This document shows positions 8,569 to 17,260 of a stretch of 64,000 nucleotides of DNA, piece by piece. The position numbers and the translations under genes were made by a program. Each line of letters starts with the position of its first letter. Position 1 is the first letter of the stretch. Under the pieces are notes generated by a model, which saw nothing but the letters and a program-made list of their open reading frames with translations, made no database searches and was not told the origin of the DNA. This DNA comes from Burkholderia sp. Bp8963 (GTDB taxonomy: Bacteria; Pseudomonadota; Gammaproteobacteria; Burkholderiales; Burkholderiaceae), in assembly GCF_003854275.1 (NCBI RefSeq), contig NZ_QTQP01000008.1:1-64000 (forward strand). Direction: 5' to 3'.

Positions 8569-10398
8569 TCAGAACCACGCATCGCGCATGTCGAGCGGCG
8601 TCGCATCGACACTCGCGAGCAGGTCGAGCTGCGCGTCCGTCTTCGGCAGCTCCCAGCGAAAGAAGTAGCGCGCGGCGGCGCGCTTGCCGTCGTGGAAGTC
8701 GCCGGTGCGCCCGTGCGTGGCGAGCGTCACGTCGAGCCATAGCCACGCGACGACCAGATGGCCGAACGCCTCCAGATAGACGCTCGCATTCGCGAGCCGC
8801 CGCTGCGGATCGTCGAGCGCGCCGAGCTGGCGCGTAACGTCGCCAAGCCGCCGCCAGCGCCGCAGCAGCGCATCGGCCTGCGCACACGCTTCGGCATCCG
8901 CGGCCCGCGCCCGCTCGACGGTCGCCGCGATGCGCGCGTCGAGCGAGCGCAGCGCCGCGCCGTCGTCCTGGCCGACCTTGCGGCCCAGCAGGTCGAGCGC
9001 CTGGATGCCGTGCGTGCCTTCGTGGATCGGATTCAGGCGGTTGTCCCGATAGAGCCGCTCGACCGCGTAGTCGCGCGTGTAGCCGTAGCCGCCGTGCACC
9101 TGGATTGCGAGGTCGTTCGCGGCGAGGCACCACTGCGACGGCCAGCTTTTCGCGATCGGCGTCAGGATGTCGAGCAGGCGCCCGGCGTCCGCACGCGCGG
9201 CCGCGTCGGGCTGCGCGCGCGCATCGTCGACGAGCCGCGCGCAGTACAGGATCAGCGCGAGACCGCCTTCGACGTAGGCCTTCTGAGCAAGCAGCATCCG
9301 GCGCACGTCCGGATGTTCGATGATCGGCGCCTGCGGCGCGGCGGCGTCCTTGCCGGCCGGCCCGAGCGGGCGCCCTTGCGGCCGGTTGCGCGCATAGTCG
9401 AGCGCATGCAGGTAGCCCGTGTAGCCGAGCGCCACCGCGCCCGCGCCGACACCGATGCGTGCTTCGTTCATCATGTGGAACATGTATGCGAGACCGTGGT
9501 TCGGCTTGCCGACCAGATAGCCGATCGCACCCGCGCGCCCCGCCGGACGATACCGCGTGCCCTCGCCGAAGTTCAGCAGGCAGTTGGTCGTTCCGCGATA
9601 ACCCATCTTGTGGTTCAGTCCCGCGAGCACCACGTCGTTGTGCTCGCCGCTCGCGCCGCCGTCGGCTCCCGGCAGATACTTGGGCACGATGAACAGCGAG
9701 ATGCCGTGCGTGCCGGGCATCAGCCGGCCGTGTTCGTCGGGAATCTTCGCGAGCACCAGGTGGACGATGTTCTCCGCGAGCTCGTGCTCGCCGCCCGAGA
9801 TCCACATCTTGTTGCCGGTGAGCCGGTAGCGCGGGCCGAGCGGCGATTCGCACTCGTAGTCCGCGCGCGTCGCGATGTCGGACAGCGACGACCCCGCCTG
9901 AGGTTCCGACAGGCACATCGTGCCCAAAAAGCGCCCTTCGAGTTCGGGGCGCGCGAACGCGTCGATCTGCGCGGGGCTGCCGTGCGCGACGAGCAGGTTC
10001 GCGTTCGCGACGGTCAGGAACGGATAGGCCGCCGTCGCGATGTTCGCGGCCTGGAAGAACAGGAACGACGCCGCTTCGACGAGTTTCGGCAGACACATCC
10101 CGCCGAGCGCCTCGTCATGGCCCGCGGCGATCAGGCCCGCGTCGGCGAAGGCCCGCACTGCCGGCTCGACTTCGGGAATCAGCGTCACGCGCTCGCCGTC
10201 GAAGTGCGGCTCCTCGCGATCGCCGCGCGCCGCATGCGGCGCGAACAGGTCGGCCGCGATCCGCTCGCTGGTATCGAGCACGGCATCGAAGGTCTCGCGG
10301 CCATGCTCCGCATAGCGCGGCAGCGCCGCGAGCGCTTCGGCATCGAGCCATTCGTACAGCAGGAACGCGAGATCGCGGCGCGACATCAGCAAGCTCAT
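8569..10398 (-). CDS. Acyl-CoA dehydrogenase, large (about 600-residue) type
   Basis: A 609-residue FAD-dependent acyl-CoA dehydrogenase of the long form with a C-terminal extension (FadE/DmdC-like group). It oxidises an acyl-CoA to the enoyl-CoA. FAD-binding and substrate blocks are MCLSEPQAGSSLSDI, ISGGEHEL, VHGGYGYTRDYAVERLYRDN, and NPIHEGTHGIQALDLLGRK, where the Glu is the likely catalytic base. ATG 10398 has AGGAGG eight bases upstream; the frame stays open to 10632 but without a comparable ribosome site. Substrate range (fatty acid or methylthio-propionyl type) cannot be told. With the following QOR gene it may form a small operon. Confidence 0.92.
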   Translation of the reverse strand: MSLLMSRRDLAFLLYEWLDAEALAALPRYAEHGRETFDAVLDTSERIAADLFAPHAARGDREEPHFDGERVTLIPEVEPAVRAFADAGLIAAGHDEALGGMCLPKLVEAASFLFFQAANIATAAYPFLTVANANLLVAHGSPAQIDAFARPELEGRFLGTMCLSEPQAGSSLSDIATRADYECESPLGPRYRLTGNKMWISGGEHELAENIVHLVLAKIPDEHGRLMPGTHGISLFIVPKYLPGADGGASGEHNDVVLAGLNHKMGYRGTTNCLLNFGEGTRYRPAGRAGAIGYLVGKPNHGLAYMFHMMNEARIGVGAGAVALGYTGYLHALDYARNRPQGRPLGPAGKDAAAPQAPIIEHPDVRRMLLAQKAYVEGGLALILYCARLVDDARAQPDAAARADAGRLLDILTPIAKSWPSQWCLAANDLAIQVHGGYGYTRDYAVERLYRDNRLNPIHEGTHGIQALDLLGRKVGQDDGAALRSLDARIAATVERARAADAEACAQADALLRRWRRLGDVTRQLGALDDPQRRLANASVYLEAFGHLVVAWLWLDVTLATHGRTGDFHDGKRAAARYFFRWELPKTDAQLDLLASVDATPLDMRDAWF

Positions 10399-10558
10399 CG
10401 CATTGCCCTCCTGCGCGCCTGGCCGCACACCCGGCCCGTTATCGTCCCTCGCCCGCGTGCCGTGCCGCGCGACGCGTGGCCCGCATGCGCGTGCCCGATC
10501 GATGCCTGCTCCATCACTTCTGTCTCCTGTCGGGCGGCACGATGCGCGCGGCCCGATG

Positions 10559-10575
10559 ATTTCGTTTTGCGAAAT
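10559..10575. promoter_or_regulatory. Palindrome ATTTCG-N5-CGAAAT, candidate operator
   Basis: Perfect 6-bp arms around a 5-base centre, 160 bases upstream of the acyl-CoA dehydrogenase start and just downstream of its predicted transcription start. TetR-type regulators of fatty acid genes use sites of this size; no regulator is encoded nearby. Confidence 0.4.
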
Positions 10576-10647
10576 TCGGTGAGCGATTCCTTCAGCGTCG
10601 AATGCTGGCGACATACTCATGCTGGCAAACAACGAACGCCGGCGAAA

Positions 10648-10676
10648 AATTTAGCACGGTCGTTCGCGAATCGCAA
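10648..10676 (-). promoter_or_regulatory. Sigma-70-type promoter for the acyl-CoA dehydrogenase gene
   Basis: On the minus strand TTGCGA and TAAATT are separated by exactly 17 bases. Transcription would start near 10641 and give a leader of about 240 bases. Confidence 0.5.
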
Positions 10677-10926
10677 CGCGCGATTCCATCGGCTCATGCG
10701 CGCGCGCCTCCGACACCGTCGCCCCGGTATCATCTGAACATTGGCCCGGCGGGAACACCGATGGACGAGCAGAACCTCGACGCCGTGGCAGAATCGCCGA
10801 AACGATCACACCGGATCAGAGTCATGCGTTGAAAGAGATTCGCCGAATGACGCCGGATCTCGCCGCGAGGCAATGCAGGCTGCCGCTCGCCGCGCTTTCA
10901 GCTCAGCCCTGATCGGACGCCGACAC

Positions 10927-12258
10927 ATGGATATGCAGCTAACCGAACAACAAGTCCTGGCGCTGGCGCCGGACAGCGGCTCGGCCGCGAATGGCAGGAA
11001 GCTGGCGCAGCCGAAGCAATGGCCGATGCTCGGGCGCAACGCGCGTGCGGTCTGGGGCGAATGCCAGGGCAGCGGCAAGAACCCCTATCAGGTGCGCGTG
11101 GACTTCGCCGATTTCGCGAGCAAGTGCTCCTGTCCGAGCTTCAAGTTCCCGTGCAAGCATGCGCTCGGCCTGTTGATCCTGGCCGCCAGCCAGCCCGCTG
11201 CCGTCGCCGACGCCGACGAGCCCGAATGGGTCACCGACTGGCTCGACAAGCGGGCGGACAACGTGGCCCGCAAGGAGGCGCGCGCGGCGGCCAAGGCCGA
11301 CGCGCCGGTAGACGAAGCGGCGCAGCACAAGCGCGCCGAAAAGCGCGAGAACCAGGTGCGCGACGGGATGGCCGGGCTGCAGGTCTGGCTGGAGGACCTC
11401 GTGCGCAACGGCCTCGCGCGCTTGCCGGCGCAGGGGCCGGCCTTCTGGGAACAGATGGCCGCACGTCTGGTGGACGCGCAGGCACCCGGCCTGGCCGCGC
11501 GGGTACGCGCGTTGGCCGATATTCCGGGAAGCCGCGAAGACTGGCCCGAGCGGCTGCTGGCCGAGCTTGGCCGCCTCGCGCTGGCGGTGCGCGCATACGA
11601 GCGGATCGACCTGCTCTCTCCCGATCTGCAACAGCAGCTGCGGCAGCTGATCGGCTTCAGCGTGCGTGAAGAGGACGTACTCGCACACGGCGAAGGCTTG
11701 CGCGATCGCTGGCACGTGATCGGCCAGGCGGCCGACACGGACGAGCGCGTGCGGGTGCAACGCACCTGGCTCGTCGGCGAGGCCAGTGGCCGGTCCGCGC
11801 TGTTGTTGCAGTTCGCCGCGGGCAACCAGCCCTTTTCCGCCATCTGGCCGCCGGGCACGGCGTTCGACGGCGAACTGGCGTTCTGGCCGGGCACCGGATC
11901 GCGGCGCGCAATGCTCAAGGGTGCCGCCACCACGTTGCCGTTGCCTGCCGCGTTTCCGCGCGTGGATGACTACCCCGCTTTGCTCGACGAAGCGGCCAAT
12001 GCACTGGCAGCCAACCCCTGGCACGACCGTCTTGCCACCGTACTCGACGCGATCGTGCCCGCGTACACGGGCAGCGCATGGCACGCGGTCGATTCGACCG
12101 GACATGGCCTGCCCCTGCACGGCGGCGACCATTGGCTCTGGCTGGCCGTGACCGGCGGACGGCCCCATCCGGTCGCCGTCGAGTGGGACGGACGCGCGCT
12201 TCGGCCGTTGGGCCTGTACATCGACGGACGCTATCAAGGCCTGGCAGGAGGCGCGTGA
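10927..12258 (+). CDS. SWIM zinc-finger protein, first gene of a MoxR-VWA operon
   Basis: A 443-residue protein with a SWIM zinc finger: Cys67, Cys69, Cys76 and His78 in CSCPSFKFPCKH (CxCx6CxH). SWIM domains bind DNA or proteins. The rest (about residues 100-443) is Ala/Leu/Trp-rich with no motif I recognise, including a charged helical stretch near 110-150 (KRADNVARKEARAAAKAD). ATG 10927 is preceded by weak ribosome-binding signals; a second ATG is 6 bases later. Its TGA overlaps the next ATG by one base (TGATG), tying it to the following four genes. Function unknown. Family members with SWIM domains next to AAA/VWA genes are often just called hypothetical. Confidence 0.85.
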   Translation: MDMQLTEQQVLALAPDSGSAANGRKLAQPKQWPMLGRNARAVWGECQGSGKNPYQVRVDFADFASKCSCPSFKFPCKHALGLLILAASQPAAVADADEPEWVTDWLDKRADNVARKEARAAAKADAPVDEAAQHKRAEKRENQVRDGMAGLQVWLEDLVRNGLARLPAQGPAFWEQMAARLVDAQAPGLAARVRALADIPGSREDWPERLLAELGRLALAVRAYERIDLLSPDLQQQLRQLIGFSVREEDVLAHGEGLRDRWHVIGQAADTDERVRVQRTWLVGEASGRSALLLQFAAGNQPFSAIWPPGTAFDGELAFWPGTGSRRAMLKGAATTLPLPAAFPRVDDYPALLDEAANALAANPWHDRLATVLDAIVPAYTGSAWHAVDSTGHGLPLHGGDHWLWLAVTGGRPHPVAVEWDGRALRPLGLYIDGRYQGLAGGA

Positions 12259-13838
12259 TGCAAGACCTGATTCGCACCGCGCTGGTCGGCACGGCCAACG
12301 TGTCGCTCGACGCGCCGACGCTGGCAGAGATCGATGCGTTGTTGCCCGAAGGGACCAGGGAGCAGCGCCTGCTATGGCAGGCCGGCAGCCTTGCCGTCCA
12401 TCGCGAAGCCGGCCGCCTGCCGCGGACAGCGTCACGGCCGGCCGCCGCGCCGGATGAAACCTTGCCGGAAACGCCCGCTGCGATCGCATCCGTGCTCGCA
12501 GCCGCTATCGCCGACGAGATACCGGGCCTGGGCGAATGGCTCGCGCCGCGTGTCGTGCAGGCTGGCTGCCGGCTGCCGCCCGCGCTGCTGCCGCTCGTTC
12601 TCGGCAAGGCCGCGACATTGACACGCTGGCGCGATGCGCTCGGCGAACGCGGGCGCTGGCTTGCGTCACACAACCCGGACTGGGATGCGCGCCTGAGGAA
12701 ATTCACGCCGGGCGACCTCGACGAAACCGCACTGCTGCGTACCTGGGACGAAGGCGACACGAGCGCACGCGCCGACGCGCTCGTCGCGCTGCGTGGCATC
12801 GACGCGGCCGATGCGCGTGAACGGCTGGCCGCCGTCCTGCCGAAGGAAAAGGCCGACGCACGCCAGCAATTCGTCAGCGCGATGGCAGCGAACCTCGGCA
12901 TGGATGACGAGCCGCTGCTCGAGAGCCTGCTCGACGACCGCGCACAAACGGTGCGCGCGGCAGCGGCGAGTCTGCTCGCCCGCCTTCCGGACTCCGCGCT
13001 CATGCGTCGCATGACGGCGCGTGCCGACGCGTGCGTCCGCTGGCAGGCGGCCACGCCCGCGAGCGGCGCCGTCGCCAGGTTCGCCGCCTTCCTGGGCAAG
13101 CGCGCCGCGCCGGTGCTGAGCGTCGACATTCCCGACGAACTGCCGAAGGACTGGACACGCGACGGCATCGTCGATGCAACGGCGCCCGGAGAAGGCAGAC
13201 GCGCATCGTGGCTGCGCCAGTTGCTGTCGGTGGTGCCGCCCGCGCGCTGGAGCGATGCGGCGGGCGACGAAGCAGACGCGCTGATTCCGTTGATGGCGGA
13301 CAGCGACTGGGCCGAATCCCTGCTGTCCGGCTGCGCCACCGCCGCGTGCCAGGCGGGCGACCCCGCGTGGTCGGCCGCGTTCCTGCGCTGCGCGCTGAGT
13401 CGCAGCAAGCCGCCGGCGCAGTTGAGTGCACTGATCGTCACGCTATGGAAGTCGTCGCTTCCCGTCGTTCGCGAAGGCGAGCTGTGCCGCCAGCTCGCGC
13501 TCGGCAATGTCGACATGGCGGCCATGCTCGCCCGTCACCTCGATGCGCCGTGGCCGCCCGAAGTCGTCCGCACCTTTGCGCGCACCTTCTTCGCCGACGA
13601 CATTCAGCGCCGCACGCCGGAGGACCTGATGCAGCGCTATGACCTCGCCGAGCTCGCGCAGCTGGCCGTGCTGCGCACAGCCGATGCCGACCTCGCCGTG
13701 CTGTCGCCCATCGTCGAACTGTATGCCGGCTGGCTCGGCAACGCCTTTGCCGGCCCACCCCGAATGCTGGAGCGGGCGCGTGAAATCGTCACGCTCGTGC
13801 AAGCCAAACAAACCGTGATCAAGGAGATGCCGCTGTGA
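12258..13838 (+). CDS. DUF5691-like alpha-helical protein, second gene of the MoxR-VWA operon
   Basis: 526 residues starting MQDLIRTALVGTANVSLDAP and largely alpha-helical. The middle shows repeated Ala/Leu-rich helical pairs (DTSARADALVALRGIDAADAR, then QTVRAAAASLLARLPDSALM) that resemble HEAT-like repeats. This suggests a scaffold or binding role. No catalytic motif or membrane segment is seen. I assign it to DUF5691 from memory of its opening motif and its gene context, not from a search. It overlaps the gene before it by one base and the MoxR gene after it by four bases (GTGA). Confidence 0.75.
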   Translation: MQDLIRTALVGTANVSLDAPTLAEIDALLPEGTREQRLLWQAGSLAVHREAGRLPRTASRPAAAPDETLPETPAAIASVLAAAIADEIPGLGEWLAPRVVQAGCRLPPALLPLVLGKAATLTRWRDALGERGRWLASHNPDWDARLRKFTPGDLDETALLRTWDEGDTSARADALVALRGIDAADARERLAAVLPKEKADARQQFVSAMAANLGMDDEPLLESLLDDRAQTVRAAAASLLARLPDSALMRRMTARADACVRWQAATPASGAVARFAAFLGKRAAPVLSVDIPDELPKDWTRDGIVDATAPGEGRRASWLRQLLSVVPPARWSDAAGDEADALIPLMADSDWAESLLSGCATAACQAGDPAWSAAFLRCALSRSKPPAQLSALIVTLWKSSLPVVREGELCRQLALGNVDMAAMLARHLDAPWPPEVVRTFARTFFADDIQRRTPEDLMQRYDLAELAQLAVLRTADADLAVLSPIVELYAGWLGNAFAGPPRMLERAREIVTLVQAKQTVIKEMPL

Positions 13839-14926
13839 GCGCCAACCTCAACACCGTGCTGCGCCAGCATGCCGAAACGCAATATGCGGAAGAACTGGCG
13901 GAACTCGCGCGCCACGACGCGCGCGCGCGGCCCGCGAACTGGAAGCTGTCGCCGTGGGCGGTCAAGACCTACCTGCTGGGCGGCAAGCTCGACAACGGCT
14001 TCGAGGTCACGCCGAAATACATCGGCAGCGGCCGACTCATCGAGATTGCCGTCGCCACGCTGGCGACCGACCGCGCGCTGCTGCTCTACGGCGTGCCGGG
14101 CACCGCGAAGAGCTGGGTGTCGGAGCATCTGGCGGCAGCGATCAGCGGCGATTCCACGCTGCTGATCCAGGGCACGGCCGGCACCGACGAGACCGCGTTG
14201 CGTTACGGCTGGAATTACGCGCGCCTGCTGTCGGAAGGCCCGTCGGAGCAGGCGCTGGTGCCGAGCCCGATGCTCAACGCGATGCGCGAAGGCAAGCTTG
14301 CGCGGCTGGAAGAGATGACACGCGTGCCGAGCGAAGTGCAGGACACGCTGATCACGCTGCTGTCGGAAAAGACGCTGCCCGTGCCCGAGCTCGGCATCGA
14401 AGTGCAGGCGCAACGCGGTTTCAATGTGATCGCGACGGCCAACAACCGCGACCGCGGCGTCAATGAGATGTCGTCGGCGCTGATGCGCCGTTTCAACACC
14501 GTGATCCTGCCCACGCCCGACACCTTCGACGAGGAAGTCGCGATCGTCAGCCGCCGCGTGGCCGAGCTGGGCCGCGCGCTGGCGCTGCCTGCCGAAAAGC
14601 CGGCCCTGGAAGAAGTGCGCCGCGTGGTCGCCGTGTTCCGCGAATTGCGCAACGGCCTGACCGAAGACGGCAAGACCAAGCTCAAATCGCCGAGCGGCAC
14701 GCTGTCGACGGCGGAAGCGATTTCGGTGCTCGGCCACGGCATGGCGGTTGCCGGCTACTACAGCGACGGCGTGTTGCGCGCAGCCGACCTGGCGGCCGGC
14801 CTGACCGGCGCGATCGTCAAGGATCCGGTGCAGGACAAGCTGGTCTGGATGGAATACCTGAAGACGGTGGCGAAGGAGCGTGACGGTTGGAAAGACTTCT
14901 ACCGCGCGTGCATGGAAGTCGCCTGA
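13835..14926 (+). CDS. MoxR-family AAA+ ATPase
   Basis: A 363-residue AAA+ ATPase of the MoxR type; relatives act with VWA proteins as chaperone-like remodelling machines. Walker A is GVPGTAKS (residues 86-93), sensor 1 is in NVIATANNRDRG, and an arginine-finger region is SSALMRRF near 213-220. Oddity: the Walker B position reads LARLEEM, with Glu159-Glu160 where most MoxR proteins have Asp-Glu. GTG 13835 is the start, with AAGGAG upstream and a 4-base overlap with the previous stop. The stop overlaps the start of the next gene by one base, so the proteins are likely made in fixed proportion. Confidence 0.93.
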   Translation: MSANLNTVLRQHAETQYAEELAELARHDARARPANWKLSPWAVKTYLLGGKLDNGFEVTPKYIGSGRLIEIAVATLATDRALLLYGVPGTAKSWVSEHLAAAISGDSTLLIQGTAGTDETALRYGWNYARLLSEGPSEQALVPSPMLNAMREGKLARLEEMTRVPSEVQDTLITLLSEKTLPVPELGIEVQAQRGFNVIATANNRDRGVNEMSSALMRRFNTVILPTPDTFDEEVAIVSRRVAELGRALALPAEKPALEEVRRVVAVFRELRNGLTEDGKTKLKSPSGTLSTAEAISVLGHGMAVAGYYSDGVLRAADLAAGLTGAIVKDPVQDKLVWMEYLKTVAKERDGWKDFYRACMEVA

Positions 14927-17259
14927 TGGCGGTTCGCTACTACGGCATCCGCCACCATGGCCCCGGCTGCGCACGGGCGCTGAAGGCCGCGCTCGCGGCG
15001 CAGCAGCCCGATATCGTGCTGCTGGAAGGGCCGCCCGAGGCGAACGAGGTGGTCGCGCTGGCCGCCGACGCCGCCATGCAGCCGCCGGTCGCGCTGCTCG
15101 TCTACCCGAGCGAAGCGGCGCGGCTGGGCGTGTTCTACCCTTTTGCGGAGTTCTCGCCGGAATGGCAGGCGATTCGCCACGCGACGGCGCACGACGTGCC
15201 GCTGTGGTTCATCGATCTGCCGGTCGCGCACGGTTTCGCCGAAACCCTCGCGCGGGAACAGGCTGCCGCCGAAGCGGCATCGGCAACCGATGACGGCGAC
15301 GTCGGGTCCGCGGAACCGATCACTGCAGCCGATGACACCGAAGCCGATCACGTCGATGTCGATGCTGCGGAAGCGACCACGGAAGCCACCGAGCCGGAGA
15401 CGCCGGACGACGCGCTGCCGTCGGGCTGGCGCATGGATCCGGTCGGCGAACTGTCGCGCGCGGCAGGCTATGACGACCACGAGCTGTGGTGGGAAATCGA
15501 AGTCGAGCAGCGACGCGACGCCGGCGAGCTGTTTGCCGCGATCGAGGAAGCGATGACGGCGTTGCGCGAACATGCGCCCGCGCCATCGTTGCGCGAAGCG
15601 CGACGCGAGGCCCACATGCGCACGCGCGTGCGCGAAGCCCTGAAGGCCGGCTACCAGAACGTCGCCGTCGTATGTGGCGCCTGGCACGTGCCGGCGCTGA
15701 CGCAGGCTGCCAGGATCAAGGACGACACGGCGCTCCTCAAGGGTTTGCCCAAGACCAGGACCGAAGCGACCTGGGTGCCGTGGAGCGACGATCGCCTTGC
15801 CTTTGCCAGCGGCTACGGTGCGGGCGTGGAGTCGCCCGGCTGGTATCGCCATCTGTGGCAAAGCCCGGATCGCGCCGGTTTGCGCTGGGTGACCGAGGGC
15901 GCCCGCCTGATGCGCGCGGAAGGGCTGGACGCATCGTCGGCCAGCGTGATCGAAACGGTGCGTCTGGCTGACGCGCTCGCCGCGATGCGCGACCTGCCGC
16001 TGCCGGGGCTGGCCGAGCAGCGCGACGCGATGATGGCCGTGCTTTGCCGCGGCGAGGCCGAACCGCTGGCCCTGATCCGCCGCAAGCTCGAGATCGGCGA
16101 CCGCATGGGCAGCGTCCCCGCGTCGGCCGTTGCCGCCCCGCTGCAACGCGACCTGGAAGCGTGTCAGAAGCGCGTGCGCCTCAAGCCGACGACGGAAATC
16201 AGGCAGATCGACCTCGACCTGCGCGAAGACGGCGGCCGGCAACGCAGCTTGCTGCTGCATCGGCTCGATCTGCTCGACGTCGGCTGGGGCACGCTGATGC
16301 GGGACAACAACCGCACGGGCACGTTCCGCGAAACATGGGAACTGCGCTGGCAGCCGGAGATGATCGTCGCGCTGATTGCCGCCAGCCGTTACGGCAACAC
16401 GATCGAGGACGCGGCCACGCATCGCCTGTGCGAGCGTGCGCGCGCAGGCGCCGAGCTGCCCCGGCTGACCGGGATGCTCGACCAGGCCGTACTTGCGCGG
16501 CTGCCGGTCGCCATCGATGTGCTGCTCGGCTGTGTGCAGACGCAGGCGGCCGTCGCGGCCGATCTTGCGCACCTGATGACCGCGTTGCCGCCGTTGGCGC
16601 GTGTGGCCCGGTATGGCGACGTGCGAGGCACGGCGGCCGCCGACCTGCAGCCGATCGTCGAAGGGCTGGTCGAGCGCATCGTCGTCGGTTTCGCGGCCGC
16701 CGCGAGCCATATCGACGAAACCGCCGCCGCCGCGATGCTGGAGCACATGGATGGCGTGCAGCGCGCGCTCGATACGCTGGACACGGCGGCACTGCGCGAC
16801 AGCTGGTTCGATTGCCTCGTCGACCTGACCGCCGACGCCGCCGTTGCGCCCGCGGTACGCGGCTTTGCATTGCGCCTGGCCTTCGACCGCCAGCGCGTCG
16901 GCGCGGACGAGCTCGCACGCCAGGCCGGCCTGGCGCTCGCCACCGCGATACCACCGGCCGAATCCACCGGCTGGCTTACCGGGCTGCTGCGCGGCAGCGG
17001 CCTGCTGTTGCTGCAGCACGATGCGCTGTGGCGTGTCATCGACGCGTGGCTTGCGGGCCTCGCGCACGACGTCTTCATCGAGCGTCTGCCGCTGCTGCGT
17101 CGCGCGTTCGCCGATTTCCAGGCCGCCGAGCGGCGCGAAATGGGCCGCAAGGTCCGCCGGCTCGACGCGCCAGCCGCTGCGGCAGCCGCTGCCGCCGAAC
17201 TCGACCACGCACGGGCCGCTCGCGTGCTGCCCGTGCTCGCCGCCATCCTGGGGAAGTGA
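14926..17259 (+). CDS. DUF5682-like protein, possibly of the ChaN/TraB/EreA fold
   Basis: 777 residues, the largest protein of the operon. The N-terminal part begins MAVRYYGIRHHGPG, then LLEGPPE (residues 32-38), a WFIDLP strand, an acidic low-complexity linker (about 112-165), EAHMRTRVREAL and VVCGAWHVPAL near 255. The pattern of His, Glu, Arg and a late G-x-W-H strand recalls the ChaN/TraB/erythromycin-esterase superfamily of proposed hydrolases. That is inference from motif layout. The C-terminal 450 residues are helical and unassigned. No signal peptide or membrane segment. The start overlaps the MoxR stop by one base, and the next gene follows after one base. Confidence 0.8.
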   Translation: MAVRYYGIRHHGPGCARALKAALAAQQPDIVLLEGPPEANEVVALAADAAMQPPVALLVYPSEAARLGVFYPFAEFSPEWQAIRHATAHDVPLWFIDLPVAHGFAETLAREQAAAEAASATDDGDVGSAEPITAADDTEADHVDVDAAEATTEATEPETPDDALPSGWRMDPVGELSRAAGYDDHELWWEIEVEQRRDAGELFAAIEEAMTALREHAPAPSLREARREAHMRTRVREALKAGYQNVAVVCGAWHVPALTQAARIKDDTALLKGLPKTRTEATWVPWSDDRLAFASGYGAGVESPGWYRHLWQSPDRAGLRWVTEGARLMRAEGLDASSASVIETVRLADALAAMRDLPLPGLAEQRDAMMAVLCRGEAEPLALIRRKLEIGDRMGSVPASAVAAPLQRDLEACQKRVRLKPTTEIRQIDLDLREDGGRQRSLLLHRLDLLDVGWGTLMRDNNRTGTFRETWELRWQPEMIVALIAASRYGNTIEDAATHRLCERARAGAELPRLTGMLDQAVLARLPVAIDVLLGCVQTQAAVAADLAHLMTALPPLARVARYGDVRGTAAADLQPIVEGLVERIVVGFAAAASHIDETAAAAMLEHMDGVQRALDTLDTAALRDSWFDCLVDLTADAAVAPAVRGFALRLAFDRQRVGADELARQAGLALATAIPPAESTGWLTGLLRGSGLLLLQHDALWRVIDAWLAGLAHDVFIERLPLLRRAFADFQAAERREMGRKVRRLDAPAAAAAAAAELDHARAARVLPVLAAILGK

Positions 17260-17260
17260 A

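Larger units (their letters stand above)
10399..10926. other. Divergent intergenic region acyl-CoA dehydrogenase / SWIM operon
   Basis: 528 bases between divergent genes. It contains a plausible minus-strand promoter (10648-10676) and a perfect palindrome (10559-10575), both listed separately. No promoter for the plus-strand operon was found with confidence, although a TATCAT hexamer occurs near 10730. No RNA gene or conserved ORF is evident. Confidence 0.5.
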
